A stretch of 56,953 bases of DNA from JBHENC01 sp051000345 (GCA_051000345.1 JBPCOJ010000036.1:1-56953), one strand, 5' to 3'. Positions 15,689 through 24,784 are shown, numbered from the stretch's first letter. Notes: generated by a model not told the origin, from the sequence alone. Program-made: numbers and translations.

Positions 15689-17494
15689 GTGACAAAGCCT
15701 ACCTCGATGACACGGCGCGAAATTCTGCGCCTGTTCGCCATTAGTCCGGCGTTAATCAACGGTTCGCGCACAAGCGGCGCGGCGGATATGGTGCTCGCGC
15801 GCGACGGGCAGCCGACGGCAACGATTCTTGTCTCCGCATCGCCGACGAAAGATGAAACGCTCGCCACGCAGGAACTTCAAACCTATCTACGCAAAATCTC
15901 CGGCGCGACGCTTTCAATCTCGAACACGCCGCCAAACGATCAAGCAACCACGACGATTCGCGTAGGCGTTTACGGCACGGCTCCCGTCCGCGAATGGCGC
16001 GGCGAGAAACCGAAGCCGGACGGGTACGCCTTATCCGCGCGCGGCAATGCTGTGTGGATTGTCGGCGGCGACGTGCGCGGCGCGCGTTACGGCGTTTATG
16101 AATTTCTTGAAATGTTGGGCGTGCGCTGGTTCATGCCCACTGAGCTCGGCGAAGATGTTTTGGAAAAGCGCACGATTAAGCTCGCGGCCTTCGAGCGGCG
16201 CGGCGCTCCCGCGTTTCAAAATGTTTCGGGGCTTATCTGGGCGGGCGGCGCGGGCGCTGACGATTGGGAGCGGCACATGCGCGCGCAAGTCGGCAACGTC
16301 TCCGCCTTCTTCGGGCATAATTGGTCGAACATTATTCCGCCGACAGTTGAAACAAAGGCCGCGCATCCGACGTGGTTCGCCTTAAACAAAGGCGCGCGGA
16401 TAGACCAACTCTGCTCGACGGAGCCGGACGTAATTCGTATCTCCATCGAAAAGGCGCGCGAGTTCTTCGATAAGAACCCGGACGCCGTGACGTTTTCAAT
16501 CAGCCCGAACGACGGCGAAGACTTTTGCGAATGCGAGCGATGTCAGGCGCTCGATCGTTCCTACGGCGTAACCGACGGCACGCTCACAGACCGGTTTGTT
16601 CACTACGCTAATCAAGTGCTCGCGGAACTACGCAAGACGCACCCGACAAAACAAGTCGGCATCCTCGCCTACGTCAAACACACGCGCCCGCCCGTTTCCG
16701 CGCGTCCAGACCCAAACTTTGCGACGATCATCTGCCACACGCCTTGGGAGTTTTGCCACGTTCACGCGCTTGCCGATCCCGCGTGTTCGCCCAACAAGCG
16801 TTTTATGGAGTACGTTGCGGGCTGGACGAAAGTCTGCCGTCACGTCGGCGTCTATGATTACTACGGGCATTTTCACGCGTTCACGCCGTGGCCTATCTTG
16901 CACGACATACGCCGCGACATTCCGACGCTGCAACGCACGGGCGTCGAACGCTTCATGTCCGAAACGCAGCAGCACTGGGCGAATCAAGGCATCAATTTTT
17001 ATCTCGCCGCAAAGCTGTTGTGGAACCCGCGAATTGATGCGGACGCGCTTTTAACGGAATACTACGAACGCTTTTACGGCAAGGCTGCCCAGCCTATGCG
17101 CCGCTATTGGGAGCGTTGGGAAGCGGCGATGATCGATACGGCAAGGTTCGGCGACGGCGGTTATATCTGGCAAATGATGTTCACGACGGAACTCGTCGCG
17201 GAGTGTGACAGTTACTTGAAAGAAGCCGAGCGGCGCGCGATGAATGATGGTGATAAAGTGCGGCGGCGCGTGGCATTCGCGCGCACTGGATTTCGCTTTA
17301 CGGAAGCATGGACGCGTATGCAAACGCACGCGCGCAAACAGCAGTGGGCGCAGGCCGTGAGCGCGGGCGACGAAGCGATTCGCCGCATCGAAGAAACCGC
17401 CGGAACAGAACCGCAAGCCTTCTGGATATACCTCGCCAAATCGCAAACCGAAGCGACGATTGCCGAATACCGCAAAGCCGTCCCGAAAGATTAG
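15689..17494 (+). CDS. Exported DUF4838 protein, GH-like
   Basis: Protein of 601 residues with a probable twin-arginine export signal: TRREILRLFAISPALI at residues 8-23, then a small-residue stretch to about 33. Beginning at the internal ATG 15707 would put the RR pair near the N-terminus, so that start is also likely. An N-terminal domain like the non-catalytic domain of GH20/GH67 enzymes (LATQELQTYLRKISGA, GARYGVYEFLEML) is followed by the DUF4838 core with SISPNDGEDFCECERCQALD. Such proteins are carbohydrate-active candidates acting outside the cytoplasm. Next to sugar-nucleotide genes it may trim or bind the exported polymer. No reaction can be assigned. Confidence 0.82.
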   Translation: MTKPTSMTRREILRLFAISPALINGSRTSGAADMVLARDGQPTATILVSASPTKDETLATQELQTYLRKISGATLSISNTPPNDQATTTIRVGVYGTAPVREWRGEKPKPDGYALSARGNAVWIVGGDVRGARYGVYEFLEMLGVRWFMPTELGEDVLEKRTIKLAAFERRGAPAFQNVSGLIWAGGAGADDWERHMRAQVGNVSAFFGHNWSNIIPPTVETKAAHPTWFALNKGARIDQLCSTEPDVIRISIEKAREFFDKNPDAVTFSISPNDGEDFCECERCQALDRSYGVTDGTLTDRFVHYANQVLAELRKTHPTKQVGILAYVKHTRPPVSARPDPNFATIICHTPWEFCHVHALADPACSPNKRFMEYVAGWTKVCRHVGVYDYYGHFHAFTPWPILHDIRRDIPTLQRTGVERFMSETQQHWANQGINFYLAAKLLWNPRIDADALLTEYYERFYGKAAQPMRRYWERWEAAMIDTARFGDGGYIWQMMFTTELVAECDSYLKEAERRAMNDGDKVRRRVAFARTGFRFTEAWTRMQTHARKQQWAQAVSAGDEAIRRIEETAGTEPQAFWIYLAKSQTEATIAEYRKAVPKD

Positions 17495-17573
17495 ACACAG
17501 AGATAGAAAAAGGTTAAAGCTAAAATCAAATCTCTTTTATATCTGCTTTACTCTGTGATTCTGTGTCTCTGTG
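17493..17573. terminator. Convergent-gene spacer with imperfect inverted repeat and TCTGTG octads
   Basis: AGACACAGA (17493-17501) pairs with TCTGTGTCT (17560-17568), with a small AAAGC/GCTTT pair inside (17516-17520, 17545-17549). The right side contains TCTGTG three times at exact 8-nt spacing (17552, 17560, 17568). It overlaps the stop of the DUF4838 gene and faces the end of the converging dehydrogenase gene, so a bidirectional terminator is likely. Confidence 0.5.
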
Positions 17574-17594
17574 GCAGAGTTTTCTTTGGTGCTT

Positions 17595-18626
17595 TTATAG
17601 TTCGACGAGGCGTCCGCCTTGCTTGATGGAAGATTGCGCGGCTTCGAGCAGGCGGACGACGCGCGCTCCCGAATGACCGTCTGTCAGCGGGCGACGCGCG
17701 GTTTCGATTGAATCCAAAAACTCTGTAACGACGCGGCTCAAGGCTTCGGTCGGGTCTAGCTTCGGCACCCACACGTCGCCCGTGCGATAGTTGATGAGCG
17801 TGCGGTAGGCGGCTTCCTTGTCGGCGTCCGTATCGTCGCGGCGATTAGTGGTCACGCCTTTATCGTAGACGCGGATTTTTTCAGTCGGCTCGATGTCGTC
17901 GTAAACGATCATCTGGCGGCTTCCGGCGATCAGCGTGCGGCGAATTTTGACGGGCGCGAGCCAGTTGAAATGAAAGTGCGCGATGAATTGATCGCTGAAG
18001 CGAAGCAGCACGTAAGCGATGTTTTCAATTCCCTCTTCGATATGGCAACTCCCGGTTGCGGAGACTGCTTCGGGCTGTCGCTCCAAAATGTAATCCATAA
18101 TCGAAAGATCGTGCGGCGCTAAATCCCAGACAACGTTTGTGTCGCGTTGGAAAAGCCCCAGATTAATACGCACGGAATCGAAATAAAGAAGCTCACCGAG
18201 TTGGCCGCTTGCGACAATTTCTTTTATTTTGCGCACCGCGTCCGTGTAGATGAACGTGTGATCGACCATCAGGGTGAGCTTATTGTGTTCGGCGAGTTCG
18301 ATTAGCTCATCTGCTTCGCGCACGCTTGCGGTGAAGGGCTTTTCCATGAGGACGTGCTTGCCCGCGCGCAAGGCATCGAGAGCTACTTTGTAATGAGTCG
18401 CAACGGGCGTGGCGATGACAACGGCATCGAGTTGCGTGTCGTCGAGAAGTTTCGTGTAATCCGCTGTTCGACGGGCGGAAGGGTAACGACGGTTCAAAGT
18501 TTCGAGCCGCTTCGTATCCAGATCGCACATCCAGCGCAGTTCAGCCGCTTCATTCTCCGCGAAATTACGCAATAGATTCGGCCCCCAGTAGCCGCAGCCG
18601 ATCACGCCAATTGTCTTCGCTTGCAT
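17595..18626 (-). CDS. Gfo/Idh/MocA-family NDP-sugar dehydrogenase (WlbA/WbpB-like)
   Basis: NAD-dependent oxidoreductase of 343 residues. The Rossmann motif GVIGCGYWGPNLLRNF is at residues 7-22, the family motif MEKPFTASV near 93-101 and the substrate-side block VVWDLAPHDLSIMDYIL near 165-181. The last block is typical of WlbA/WbpB, which oxidise C3 of UDP-GlcNAcA on the route to 2,3-diacetamido uronic acids. It stands with an aminotransferase and a left-handed-helix acetyltransferase, the exact partner set. UDP-GlcNAc 6-dehydrogenase and the C2-epimerase of that route are not in the window. Confidence 0.85.
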   Translation of the reverse strand: MQAKTIGVIGCGYWGPNLLRNFAENEAAELRWMCDLDTKRLETLNRRYPSARRTADYTKLLDDTQLDAVVIATPVATHYKVALDALRAGKHVLMEKPFTASVREADELIELAEHNKLTLMVDHTFIYTDAVRKIKEIVASGQLGELLYFDSVRINLGLFQRDTNVVWDLAPHDLSIMDYILERQPEAVSATGSCHIEEGIENIAYVLLRFSDQFIAHFHFNWLAPVKIRRTLIAGSRQMIVYDDIEPTEKIRVYDKGVTTNRRDDTDADKEAAYRTLINYRTGDVWVPKLDPTEALSRVVTEFLDSIETARRPLTDGHSGARVVRLLEAAQSSIKQGGRLVEL

Positions 18627-18683
18627 CCGAGATACCTTTTTACAGTTGATCGAAGAGCTTCGTCTTGCCTGAAAACGATTCGA

Positions 18684-19790
18684 CTAAACTTTCGCTTTTG
18701 CTTTTCTAATGCTCTCGGCGACGTGTTGCATATGCTCGCCGGTTAATTCCGGGAACATCGGCAGCGAGAGCACGCGCGCCGCTTGTTTTTCCGCTTCCGG
18801 GAAATCGCCGCGCTTGTGATTGAGCGAAGCATACGCGGGCTGCAAATGAACAGGCACCGGATAGTGTATGCCCGTTTGCACGCCCGCTTCATTAAGGCTC
18901 TGTTGCAACTCTTCGCGCGCGCTCGTTTGCACTACGTAAAGATGATAAACGTGGCGTGCATACGGCATCTCGCGCGGCAGCACAAGCTCACTCTCCTTCA
19001 GCAATTCGCCGTAGCGCGCGGCATGTTCGCGCCGCAGATCGTTCCACTTATCGAGATGCGGAAGTTTCACATTGAGCACCGCGCCCTGAATTCCTTCGAG
19101 CCGTGAATTGTAGCCGACGATTTCGTGCCGGTATTTTTGTATTGAACCGTGATCTCGCAAAAGCCGCACTTGCCGCGCCACGTCTTCGTCGTTGGTCACG
19201 ACCGCGCCGCCTTCGCCGTAAGCGCCCAAATTTTTGCCGGGATAAAAGCTGAAGCATCCGACGCGACCGAGCGCGCCGACGCGCTCGCCTTTGTAAAGGC
19301 TGCCGTGCGCCTGTGCCGCGTCTTCGATGACGAAGAGATTGCGGCGCGCGGCGATGTCGAAAATCGGATCGAGGTTCGCCGCCTGCCCGTAAAGATGCAC
19401 AGGCATCACGGCGCGCGTGCGAGGTGTAATCGCGGCTTCGATTTTTGCAGGGTCGATGGTGTAGGAAACCGCGTCGGCATCGACGAAAACGGGAGTCGCG
19501 CCCGCTGTCGAAACGGCTTCGGCGCTAGCGAAAAAAGTATTGGCGGGAACGATCACTTCGTCGCCCGCTTTTATGCCGCACGCCGTCAATGCAAGCTGAA
19601 GCGCCGCCGTGCCGTTTGAAACACCGACACAGAATTTCGCGCCGACGTATTCGGCAAAGGCTGACTCGAAGGCTTCGACTTCGCGCCCGAGAATAAAGGC
19701 CGCGTTAGCGAGCACGCGCGCAATCGCGGTGTTTACTTCTTCTTTAATTGATTGATATTGCGCTTGAAGATCAACGAACGGAACGATCAT
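18684..19790 (-). CDS. DegT/DnrJ/EryC1/StrS aminotransferase (WlbC/WbpE-like)
   Basis: PLP-dependent sugar aminotransferase of 368 residues. It opens MIVPFVDLQAQYQSIKEEV, has GVSNGTAALQLAL and VIVPANTFFASAEA, the VIEDAAQAHGSLYKG block with the PLP-ring aspartate, and FSFYPGKNLGAYGEGGAV with the Schiff-base lysine. Beside a WlbA-like dehydrogenase and a WlbB-like acetyltransferase it most likely installs the C3 amino group of a UDP-3-keto-GlcNAc uronic acid. ATG start at 19790; 56 nt follow the acetyltransferase stop. Confidence 0.88.
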   Translation of the reverse strand: MIVPFVDLQAQYQSIKEEVNTAIARVLANAAFILGREVEAFESAFAEYVGAKFCVGVSNGTAALQLALTACGIKAGDEVIVPANTFFASAEAVSTAGATPVFVDADAVSYTIDPAKIEAAITPRTRAVMPVHLYGQAANLDPIFDIAARRNLFVIEDAAQAHGSLYKGERVGALGRVGCFSFYPGKNLGAYGEGGAVVTNDEDVARQVRLLRDHGSIQKYRHEIVGYNSRLEGIQGAVLNVKLPHLDKWNDLRREHAARYGELLKESELVLPREMPYARHVYHLYVVQTSAREELQQSLNEAGVQTGIHYPVPVHLQPAYASLNHKRGDFPEAEKQAARVLSLPMFPELTGEHMQHVAESIRKAKAKV

Positions 19791-19846
19791 AGCTTTAATG
19801 ATAAAGACGCGTGATAAAAGGCGCGGCGGGAAAATGAAAAGAGCTT

Positions 19847-20344
19847 TTAAGGCTGCGGCGCGGCGCTTGTTTGTCGTTTGATGACGCGCGACGGATTGCC
19901 TGCGACGACGCTTCCGGCTGGCACATTTTTTGTGACCACAGCGCCCGCCCCGACAATGGCGCGCTCGCCTATTTCAAGGCCGCCGAGAATCACCGCGCCG
20001 GTTCCGATGCTTGCGCCGCGCCGCACATTCGTGCGCTCGACTTGCCAATCGGCTTCGGTTTGCAGCGCGCCGTCTTTGGTCGTCGCGCGCGGGTATTTGT
20101 CGTTGATGAAATTGACGCCGTGACCGATGAAGACTTCGTCTTCGATATGCACGCCTTCGCAAATAAAAGTGTGGCTGGAGACTTTGCAGTTGCGCCCAAG
20201 GCGCGCGCCCTTTTGGATTTCGACGAACGAGCCGATCCGGGTGTTGTCGCCGATTTCACAGCCGTATAGATTAACGAAATTGAAGATGCGGACATCGCGC
20301 CCGAGCACGACGTCCGCGCTGACAAGACAGTATTCGCCGCGCAT
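19847..20344 (-). CDS. Left-handed beta-helix N-acetyltransferase (WlbB/WbpD-like)
   Basis: Hexapeptide-repeat acetyltransferase of 165 residues. Repeats of the I/V-G-x4 type run through most of the chain (IGDNTRIGSFVEIQKGARLG, IEDEVFIGHGVNFIND). The catalytic-region HGVNFINDKYPRAT and C-terminal VGAGAVVTKNVPAGSVVAGNPSRVI fit the WlbB/WbpD group that acetylates the 3-amino uronic intermediate. The start is the ATG at 20344, whose first base is shared with the kinase TGA stop (TGATG), so translation is coupled to the Wzc-type kinase. A TTG one codon earlier is also possible. Confidence 0.85.
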   Translation of the reverse strand: MRGEYCLVSADVVLGRDVRIFNFVNLYGCEIGDNTRIGSFVEIQKGARLGRNCKVSSHTFICEGVHIEDEVFIGHGVNFINDKYPRATTKDGALQTEADWQVERTNVRRGASIGTGAVILGGLEIGERAIVGAGAVVTKNVPAGSVVAGNPSRVIKRQTSAAPQP

Positions 20345-22743
20345 CAATCCGTCGTCCCGCGCGCCGCGCCCGCGACATCTTCTGCCGCTGCCGCTTCATC
20401 GTCTTCGTCCGAAGAATAGTAGCTCGAATAATAACCGCCGTAATAATAATCCTGCGATTCGAGCTTGACGTTATTAAGAACGATGCCGAAGATATGCGCG
20501 CCGATGTCGAGCAATTGCTGGCGGGCGCGCCGCACTACCGCGCGCGAACTGCGCCCGCCGTGAACGACGAGCACGACGCCGTCAACCATCGTCGAAAGAA
20601 TCGAAGCATCCGTAAAGGAAATTGTCGGAGGTGAATCGATGATGACGTGCGTGAAGCGCTCGGTGAGATGATTGAGCATCTTGCGCATTTCATCGGAGCC
20701 GAGCAGTTCAGCAGGGTTCGGCGGCACGGGGCCGGAAGTCAAAAGCTTCAGGTTCGGCAATTTGTCGTAAGACTGCAAAAGCGCATCGAGATTCGATTCG
20801 CCGGAAAGATAGTTGGTGACGCCCTGTGCATTGCCCGTGCCGAAGTGCGCGTGAAGGCGCGGGCGGCGCAAATCGCAATCGACGATGGCGACTTCGACGC
20901 CGGTTTGCGCAAGCATCACGGCGGTGTTGACGGCAGTCGTCGTTTTGCCTTCCGACGGCTGGCTGGAGGTGACGAGGATGCTGCGCGGCGGCTGTCCTGC
21001 GGAAGAAAGCAGCAGGGACGTGCGCAAGTGCCTGTAAGCTTCGGCAATCGGCGAGCGCACATCGTTGATTAAAGCGAGCGCCGTCGATTCGTTGCCGTCA
21101 CCCCCGACTGCCGAACTTCGCCCGCGCAGATGCAAACGCTCGCTGCGGCTTGCCGGAATCAAGGCGAGCGTCGGCAAGTGTATGTAACGATCAATGTCGT
21201 CAACGGACTTGAGCGTATCGTCGAGATAATCGAGCAGGAAGGCGAGGCCGATGCCGCCCGCCAGCGACAACAGCAAGGCGATCAGAATATTGCGCGCACG
21301 CGGCGGCCCGATGGGTTCGCGCGGCAAACGGCTGTAATTGGCGACGCTGACGTTATTAGGCTTGTCGTTTTTTGTGATTATCAACTCTCGGTAGCGCTGT
21401 ATGAGAGTGTTGTAATACTGTTTGTTGGTCTCCAAGTCTTGTTTGATGACACCGAGCTGAATTTGCGCCTGACTTTGCTGCGAAGTTTCGTTTTTGGCTT
21501 GGTTAAAATCGCGCCGAATGCTGTTTTCTTTTGCGAGTGCGGATTCGTAGTTCGATTTCAAAGATGAAATAATCTCGCGCGGCGCTTGATTCATGGAGCT
21601 TTCGATTTGTTTGATCTGCTCGTCGATTCTTTTAACGCCGGGCCACGCTGCCGTATAAGTCACTAGCAAATCGGCTCGCTTCGCTCTCAAATCGTCCATC
21701 TTCGCGCGCAACTCCTGCGTGCGCTTGTTCTCGAGCACTTCGGGAACGGCGTTCGGGTTCGGGTCGTTGGCGGCAGATTCATAACGCGCGCGGGCGTTTT
21801 TAGTAATACCTTCAGCGTCCAGTAATTGCCCGCTAAGTTTTGTCAAGCGCTCGGCAGGCAAGTTTCCGCCGGGCTGATCTGTGAGCGGCAGATTGTTACT
21901 CTTCGCATAGTTTAGCCGCTGTCCTTCGGCTTCCTTAATTTTATATTGCAGTTCGGCGATTTCTTTAGCGAGCAGCTGCGAAGATTTGTCCGCGCCGTTT
22001 GTTTCATGCTCGAAGTTATTGTAAACGAAGATGTCCGCCATCGTGTTGACGATCTTCTGCGCAAGCAGCGGGTCTGTGTGCTGATAATGCAAATTAACGA
22101 GGCTGGTTCCGACTTCCGGTTCAACCTTCAGATTCGCGGCAAGCGTATCTTCATACGGCTCCAAACCAGCTAATACTTCGGGTGATAACTGCTGACTTTC
22201 TATTTCCGAGCCGCTGACAACTGGCACTCCCGAACTGGCTGCCGGGGAGACGATGGCCGCAGGCTTTTTATCGCGCGCGAAAATGCGGCGTAGCGAAGAG
22301 GTAATCGTGGTTTGCGATTGGCCTTCCCAAAAGGCCGGATTGTTTTGCAAATCGAGCGTCAGAATAACTTGCCGCGCGAGCGCAGGATTTTCCAGCATCT
22401 TGAGCTTTGTATTCCAGTAGGCCGGATCGTTCTGCGCATTAATGACAATTCCTTGAGTTAGCACGCTCTGCGCTTTCGGTTCGATCTGTATCTGCGTCGT
22501 CGCTTGATAAATGTTCGGCGCGCGATAAGTTTGAATCATGACTAAGGTCGTCACGACAAGCACGAGCGTGAGAATCAGCCACTTGCGCTTGAGCACGACA
22601 GAGAGATATTCGCGCAGGTGCGTCGGCTCGATGGACGAAGAACCGTACTGCTTCGACTGCGGAATTCCGCCGCCGGTCAAAGGGCGTTCGAGGCCGCGCT
22701 CTCCGGCGGGCAGCGGCAGAAGTCGATCATTTTGAGACATCAT
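20344..22743 (-). CDS. Wzc-type polysaccharide co-polymerase/tyrosine autokinase
   Basis: BY-kinase of 799 residues. The N-terminal Wzz domain is flanked by TM segments near residues 55-72 and 488-508, with a long periplasmic coiled-coil part between (EIAELQYKIKEAEGQ, ENKTQELRAKMD region). The cytosolic kinase has Walker A in SSQPSEGKTTTAVNTA, Walker A' in VAIVDCDLRRPRLH and Walker B in HVIIDSPP. The C-terminal tail carries seven tyrosines within QDYYYGGYYSSYYSS and an acidic end, the autophosphorylation cluster of this family. It controls chain length or export by phosphorylation cycles. It probably has its own promoter at 22796-22826. Confidence 0.93.
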   Translation of the reverse strand: MMSQNDRLLPLPAGERGLERPLTGGGIPQSKQYGSSSIEPTHLREYLSVVLKRKWLILTLVLVVTTLVMIQTYRAPNIYQATTQIQIEPKAQSVLTQGIVINAQNDPAYWNTKLKMLENPALARQVILTLDLQNNPAFWEGQSQTTITSSLRRIFARDKKPAAIVSPAASSGVPVVSGSEIESQQLSPEVLAGLEPYEDTLAANLKVEPEVGTSLVNLHYQHTDPLLAQKIVNTMADIFVYNNFEHETNGADKSSQLLAKEIAELQYKIKEAEGQRLNYAKSNNLPLTDQPGGNLPAERLTKLSGQLLDAEGITKNARARYESAANDPNPNAVPEVLENKRTQELRAKMDDLRAKRADLLVTYTAAWPGVKRIDEQIKQIESSMNQAPREIISSLKSNYESALAKENSIRRDFNQAKNETSQQSQAQIQLGVIKQDLETNKQYYNTLIQRYRELIITKNDKPNNVSVANYSRLPREPIGPPRARNILIALLLSLAGGIGLAFLLDYLDDTLKSVDDIDRYIHLPTLALIPASRSERLHLRGRSSAVGGDGNESTALALINDVRSPIAEAYRHLRTSLLLSSAGQPPRSILVTSSQPSEGKTTTAVNTAVMLAQTGVEVAIVDCDLRRPRLHAHFGTGNAQGVTNYLSGESNLDALLQSYDKLPNLKLLTSGPVPPNPAELLGSDEMRKMLNHLTERFTHVIIDSPPTISFTDASILSTMVDGVVLVVHGGRSSRAVVRRARQQLLDIGAHIFGIVLNNVKLESQDYYYGGYYSSYYSSDEDDEAAAAEDVAGAARGTTD

Positions 22744-22795
22744 AACTTTTGAACCTTAATTGCAAAACAGAAAATAAAGCATTATCGGGCGACTG

Positions 22796-22826
22796 ATTAT
22801 AATAACAGAGACGCGCTATGTAGCAA
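22796..22826 (-). promoter_or_regulatory. Candidate sigma70-type promoter for the Wzc-type kinase
   Basis: On the minus strand, -35 TTGCTA (22826-22821), 19-nt spacer, perfect -10 TATAAT (22801-22796). A leader of about 45 nt precedes the kinase ATG at 22743. This would uncouple the kinase and the WlbB/C/A-like genes from rmlB-rmlD. Confidence 0.45.
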
Positions 22827-22846
22827 GCTTTAGCGCGGTGTTTTGC

Positions 22847-23713
22847 TTAACTAACGCTTCCTGCACGCAACTTTGTTTCAACGAAATTGTGTAAGGCTGC
22901 ACGCCAGTCGGGAAGCGGAGCGAGACCGATATGTTCTGAGATGAGGCAATGCAGGCGCGAGTTGCGCGGGCGCGGCGCGGGACGCGGGAGCGAATCCATC
23001 GAAACAGTTTCGAGCCGCGAATCATCCATCCCCGCCGCCGCGAGCGCAGCGCGCGCAAATTCTTCAAAGCTCGCGCCCGCGCCCGCGTTGACTACATGAT
23101 AGACGCCCGGCAAGTCGAGTTCCGCCAATTCACGAAGGCGCGCCGCAAGGTCTACGGCAGAGGTCGGCGTGCCATACGCATCACTGATTGCCTTCAACTG
23201 CGCGCCGCCCTTGTAGAGTTCGACGACGCGGCTCAAAAAATTTCGCCCGCCCGCGCCGAAAATCCAGCCCGTCCGCACGACGACGGTGCGCGCCGAAGCC
23301 GCCTGCGCGAGACGTTCGCCCGCGAGTTTGGACGCGCCGTAAACGCTCGTCGGACGCGGATCATCGCGTTGCGTGTAAAAGCCTTTTTTCGCTCCGTCGA
23401 AAACGTAATCAGTGGAGACTGTAATCAGAGATGCGCCGATTTCGCGGCTATGAATGGCGAGCAATTCGGGCGCGCGGGCGTTCGCCGCAAAAGCCTGTTC
23501 TGCATTTCCCTCGCAGCCGTCAACATCCGTCCACGCGGCGCAATTGATAATCGTCTCCGGGCGTTCGCGCTCGAAAACTGCTTTGATCGCCGCCGCATCC
23601 GTGACATCGAGCGCGCGCCGGTCATAGGCAAAAACTTCATCGCCCAGCACGCGGCACTGCTCCGCGACGGCGCGCGCCAGCATCCCGCTTGCTCCCGTCA
23701 CCAGAACTCTCAA
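22847..23713 (-). CDS. rmlD: dTDP-4-dehydrorhamnose reductase
   Basis: Last step of dTDP-L-rhamnose synthesis, an NADPH-dependent SDR of 288 residues. It has RVLVTGASGMLARAV at the N-terminus, IINCAAWTDVDGCEG near residues 54-68, STDYVFDGAK near 95-104 and the catalytic VYGASKLAGE (Tyr-x3-Lys) near 122-131, all diagnostic of RmlD. The start is TTG at 23713, within a TTGA overlap with the rmlB stop, so translation is coupled. No ATG fits the N-terminus. Confidence 0.93.
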   Translation of the reverse strand: MRVLVTGASGMLARAVAEQCRVLGDEVFAYDRRALDVTDAAAIKAVFERERPETIINCAAWTDVDGCEGNAEQAFAANARAPELLAIHSREIGASLITVSTDYVFDGAKKGFYTQRDDPRPTSVYGASKLAGERLAQAASARTVVVRTGWIFGAGGRNFLSRVVELYKGGAQLKAISDAYGTPTSAVDLAARLRELAELDLPGVYHVVNAGAGASFEEFARAALAAAGMDDSRLETVSMDSLPRPAPRPRNSRLHCLISEHIGLAPLPDWRAALHNFVETKLRAGSVS

Positions 23714-24735
23714 TGCGCGCTTGCCTCCGCGCCGTACTGCCGCGCGTAAAATTCACGGTAAGCGCCGCTCTGCGCGCGCGCAATCCACTCCGGGTTCTGC
23801 GCGTACCACTCGATGGTTTTTTGCAATCCGCTTTCCCACGTTTCAAGTGGACGCCAGCCGAGTTCCGTTTCCGCCTTTGTCGGATCAATCGCATACCGCC
23901 GGTCATGTCCGGGACGATCCTTGACGTAACGAATCAGCGAAGCCGGTTTGCCGAGCGCGCGCAGTAGGCTTTCAATTACGTTCAGATTAGGGCGTTCGTT
24001 GCGCGCGCCGATGTTATAGACGGCTCCGGCACTGCCGTGTTCGAGCGCGAGCAAAATCGCGCGGCAGTGGTCGTCCACGTAAATCCAATCGCGCACATTT
24101 CTGCCGTCGCCGTAAACGGGCAGCACTTCATCGCGCAGAGCATTGGCGATAAAGAGCGGGATCAACTTTTCCGGGAACTGGCGCGGGCCGTAATTATTGC
24201 CGCATCTGGTAATCACCGTATCGAGACCGAAGGTGTGATGAGCGGCGCGCACGAAATGTTCCGCCGCCGCCTTCGATGCGGCATACGGGCTGTTCGGCTC
24301 ATACGGCGAAGCCTCCGTGAAAAAAGCCGTTTCGTCTTCCGGGAGACTTCCCATTACTTCATCCGTCGAAACTTGCATGAAGCGCCGCACGCCGCGCTCG
24401 CGCGCCGCGTCCAAGAGCACCTGCGTACCCATCACATTCGTGCGCAAAAACTCGTCCGCCGACGCAATACTGCGGTCAACATGCGACTCCGCGGCAAAGT
24501 TAACAATCGCCTCCGTGCCTTCGGAAAGCGCGGCGCGCACAGCCTCGCGGTCGGCGATGTCGCCGCGCACAAATCGATAACGATGTTCGTCCAACCCTGC
24601 CAGATTATCTAGATTTCCGGCGTAGGTCAGCGCATCAAAATTCGTAATCGTCACTGTGGGCAACTCATCGAGCGCAAGCCTGATGAAAGCGGAACCGATA
24701 AAGCCTGCGCCGCCAGTAATAAAAATTTTAGACAT
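23710..24735 (-). CDS. rmlB: dTDP-glucose 4,6-dehydratase
   Basis: Converts dTDP-glucose to dTDP-4-keto-6-deoxyglucose. From ATG 24735 the protein has 341 residues: KIFITGGAGFIGSAFIRL at the N-terminus, FAAESHVDRSI near residues 80-90, QVSTDEVMGSL near 121-131 with the catalytic Asp-Glu pair, SPYAASKAAAEHFVRA (Tyr-x3-Lys) and NNYGPRQFPEKLIPLF. All mark RmlB. It is first in its operon with a strong promoter 50 nt upstream and a 4-nt overlap into rmlD. rmlA and an RmlC-like gene lie at 3-4 kb, a canonical RmlC homologue at 30.4 kb. Confidence 0.94.
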   Translation of the reverse strand: MSKIFITGGAGFIGSAFIRLALDELPTVTITNFDALTYAGNLDNLAGLDEHRYRFVRGDIADREAVRAALSEGTEAIVNFAAESHVDRSIASADEFLRTNVMGTQVLLDAARERGVRRFMQVSTDEVMGSLPEDETAFFTEASPYEPNSPYAASKAAAEHFVRAAHHTFGLDTVITRCGNNYGPRQFPEKLIPLFIANALRDEVLPVYGDGRNVRDWIYVDDHCRAILLALEHGSAGAVYNIGARNERPNLNVIESLLRALGKPASLIRYVKDRPGHDRRYAIDPTKAETELGWRPLETWESGLQKTIEWYAQNPEWIARAQSGAYREFYARQYGAEASAH

Positions 24736-24784
24736 CAAGTTATGTATTTAAGGATTGGATTGAGACCGGGGCAAACAAACGAAA

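Noticed and set aside
22949..23749. 266-residue plus-strand open frame opposite rmlD
   Set aside because: Arg-rich shadow of rmlD and the end of rmlB, no motifs or ribosome site.
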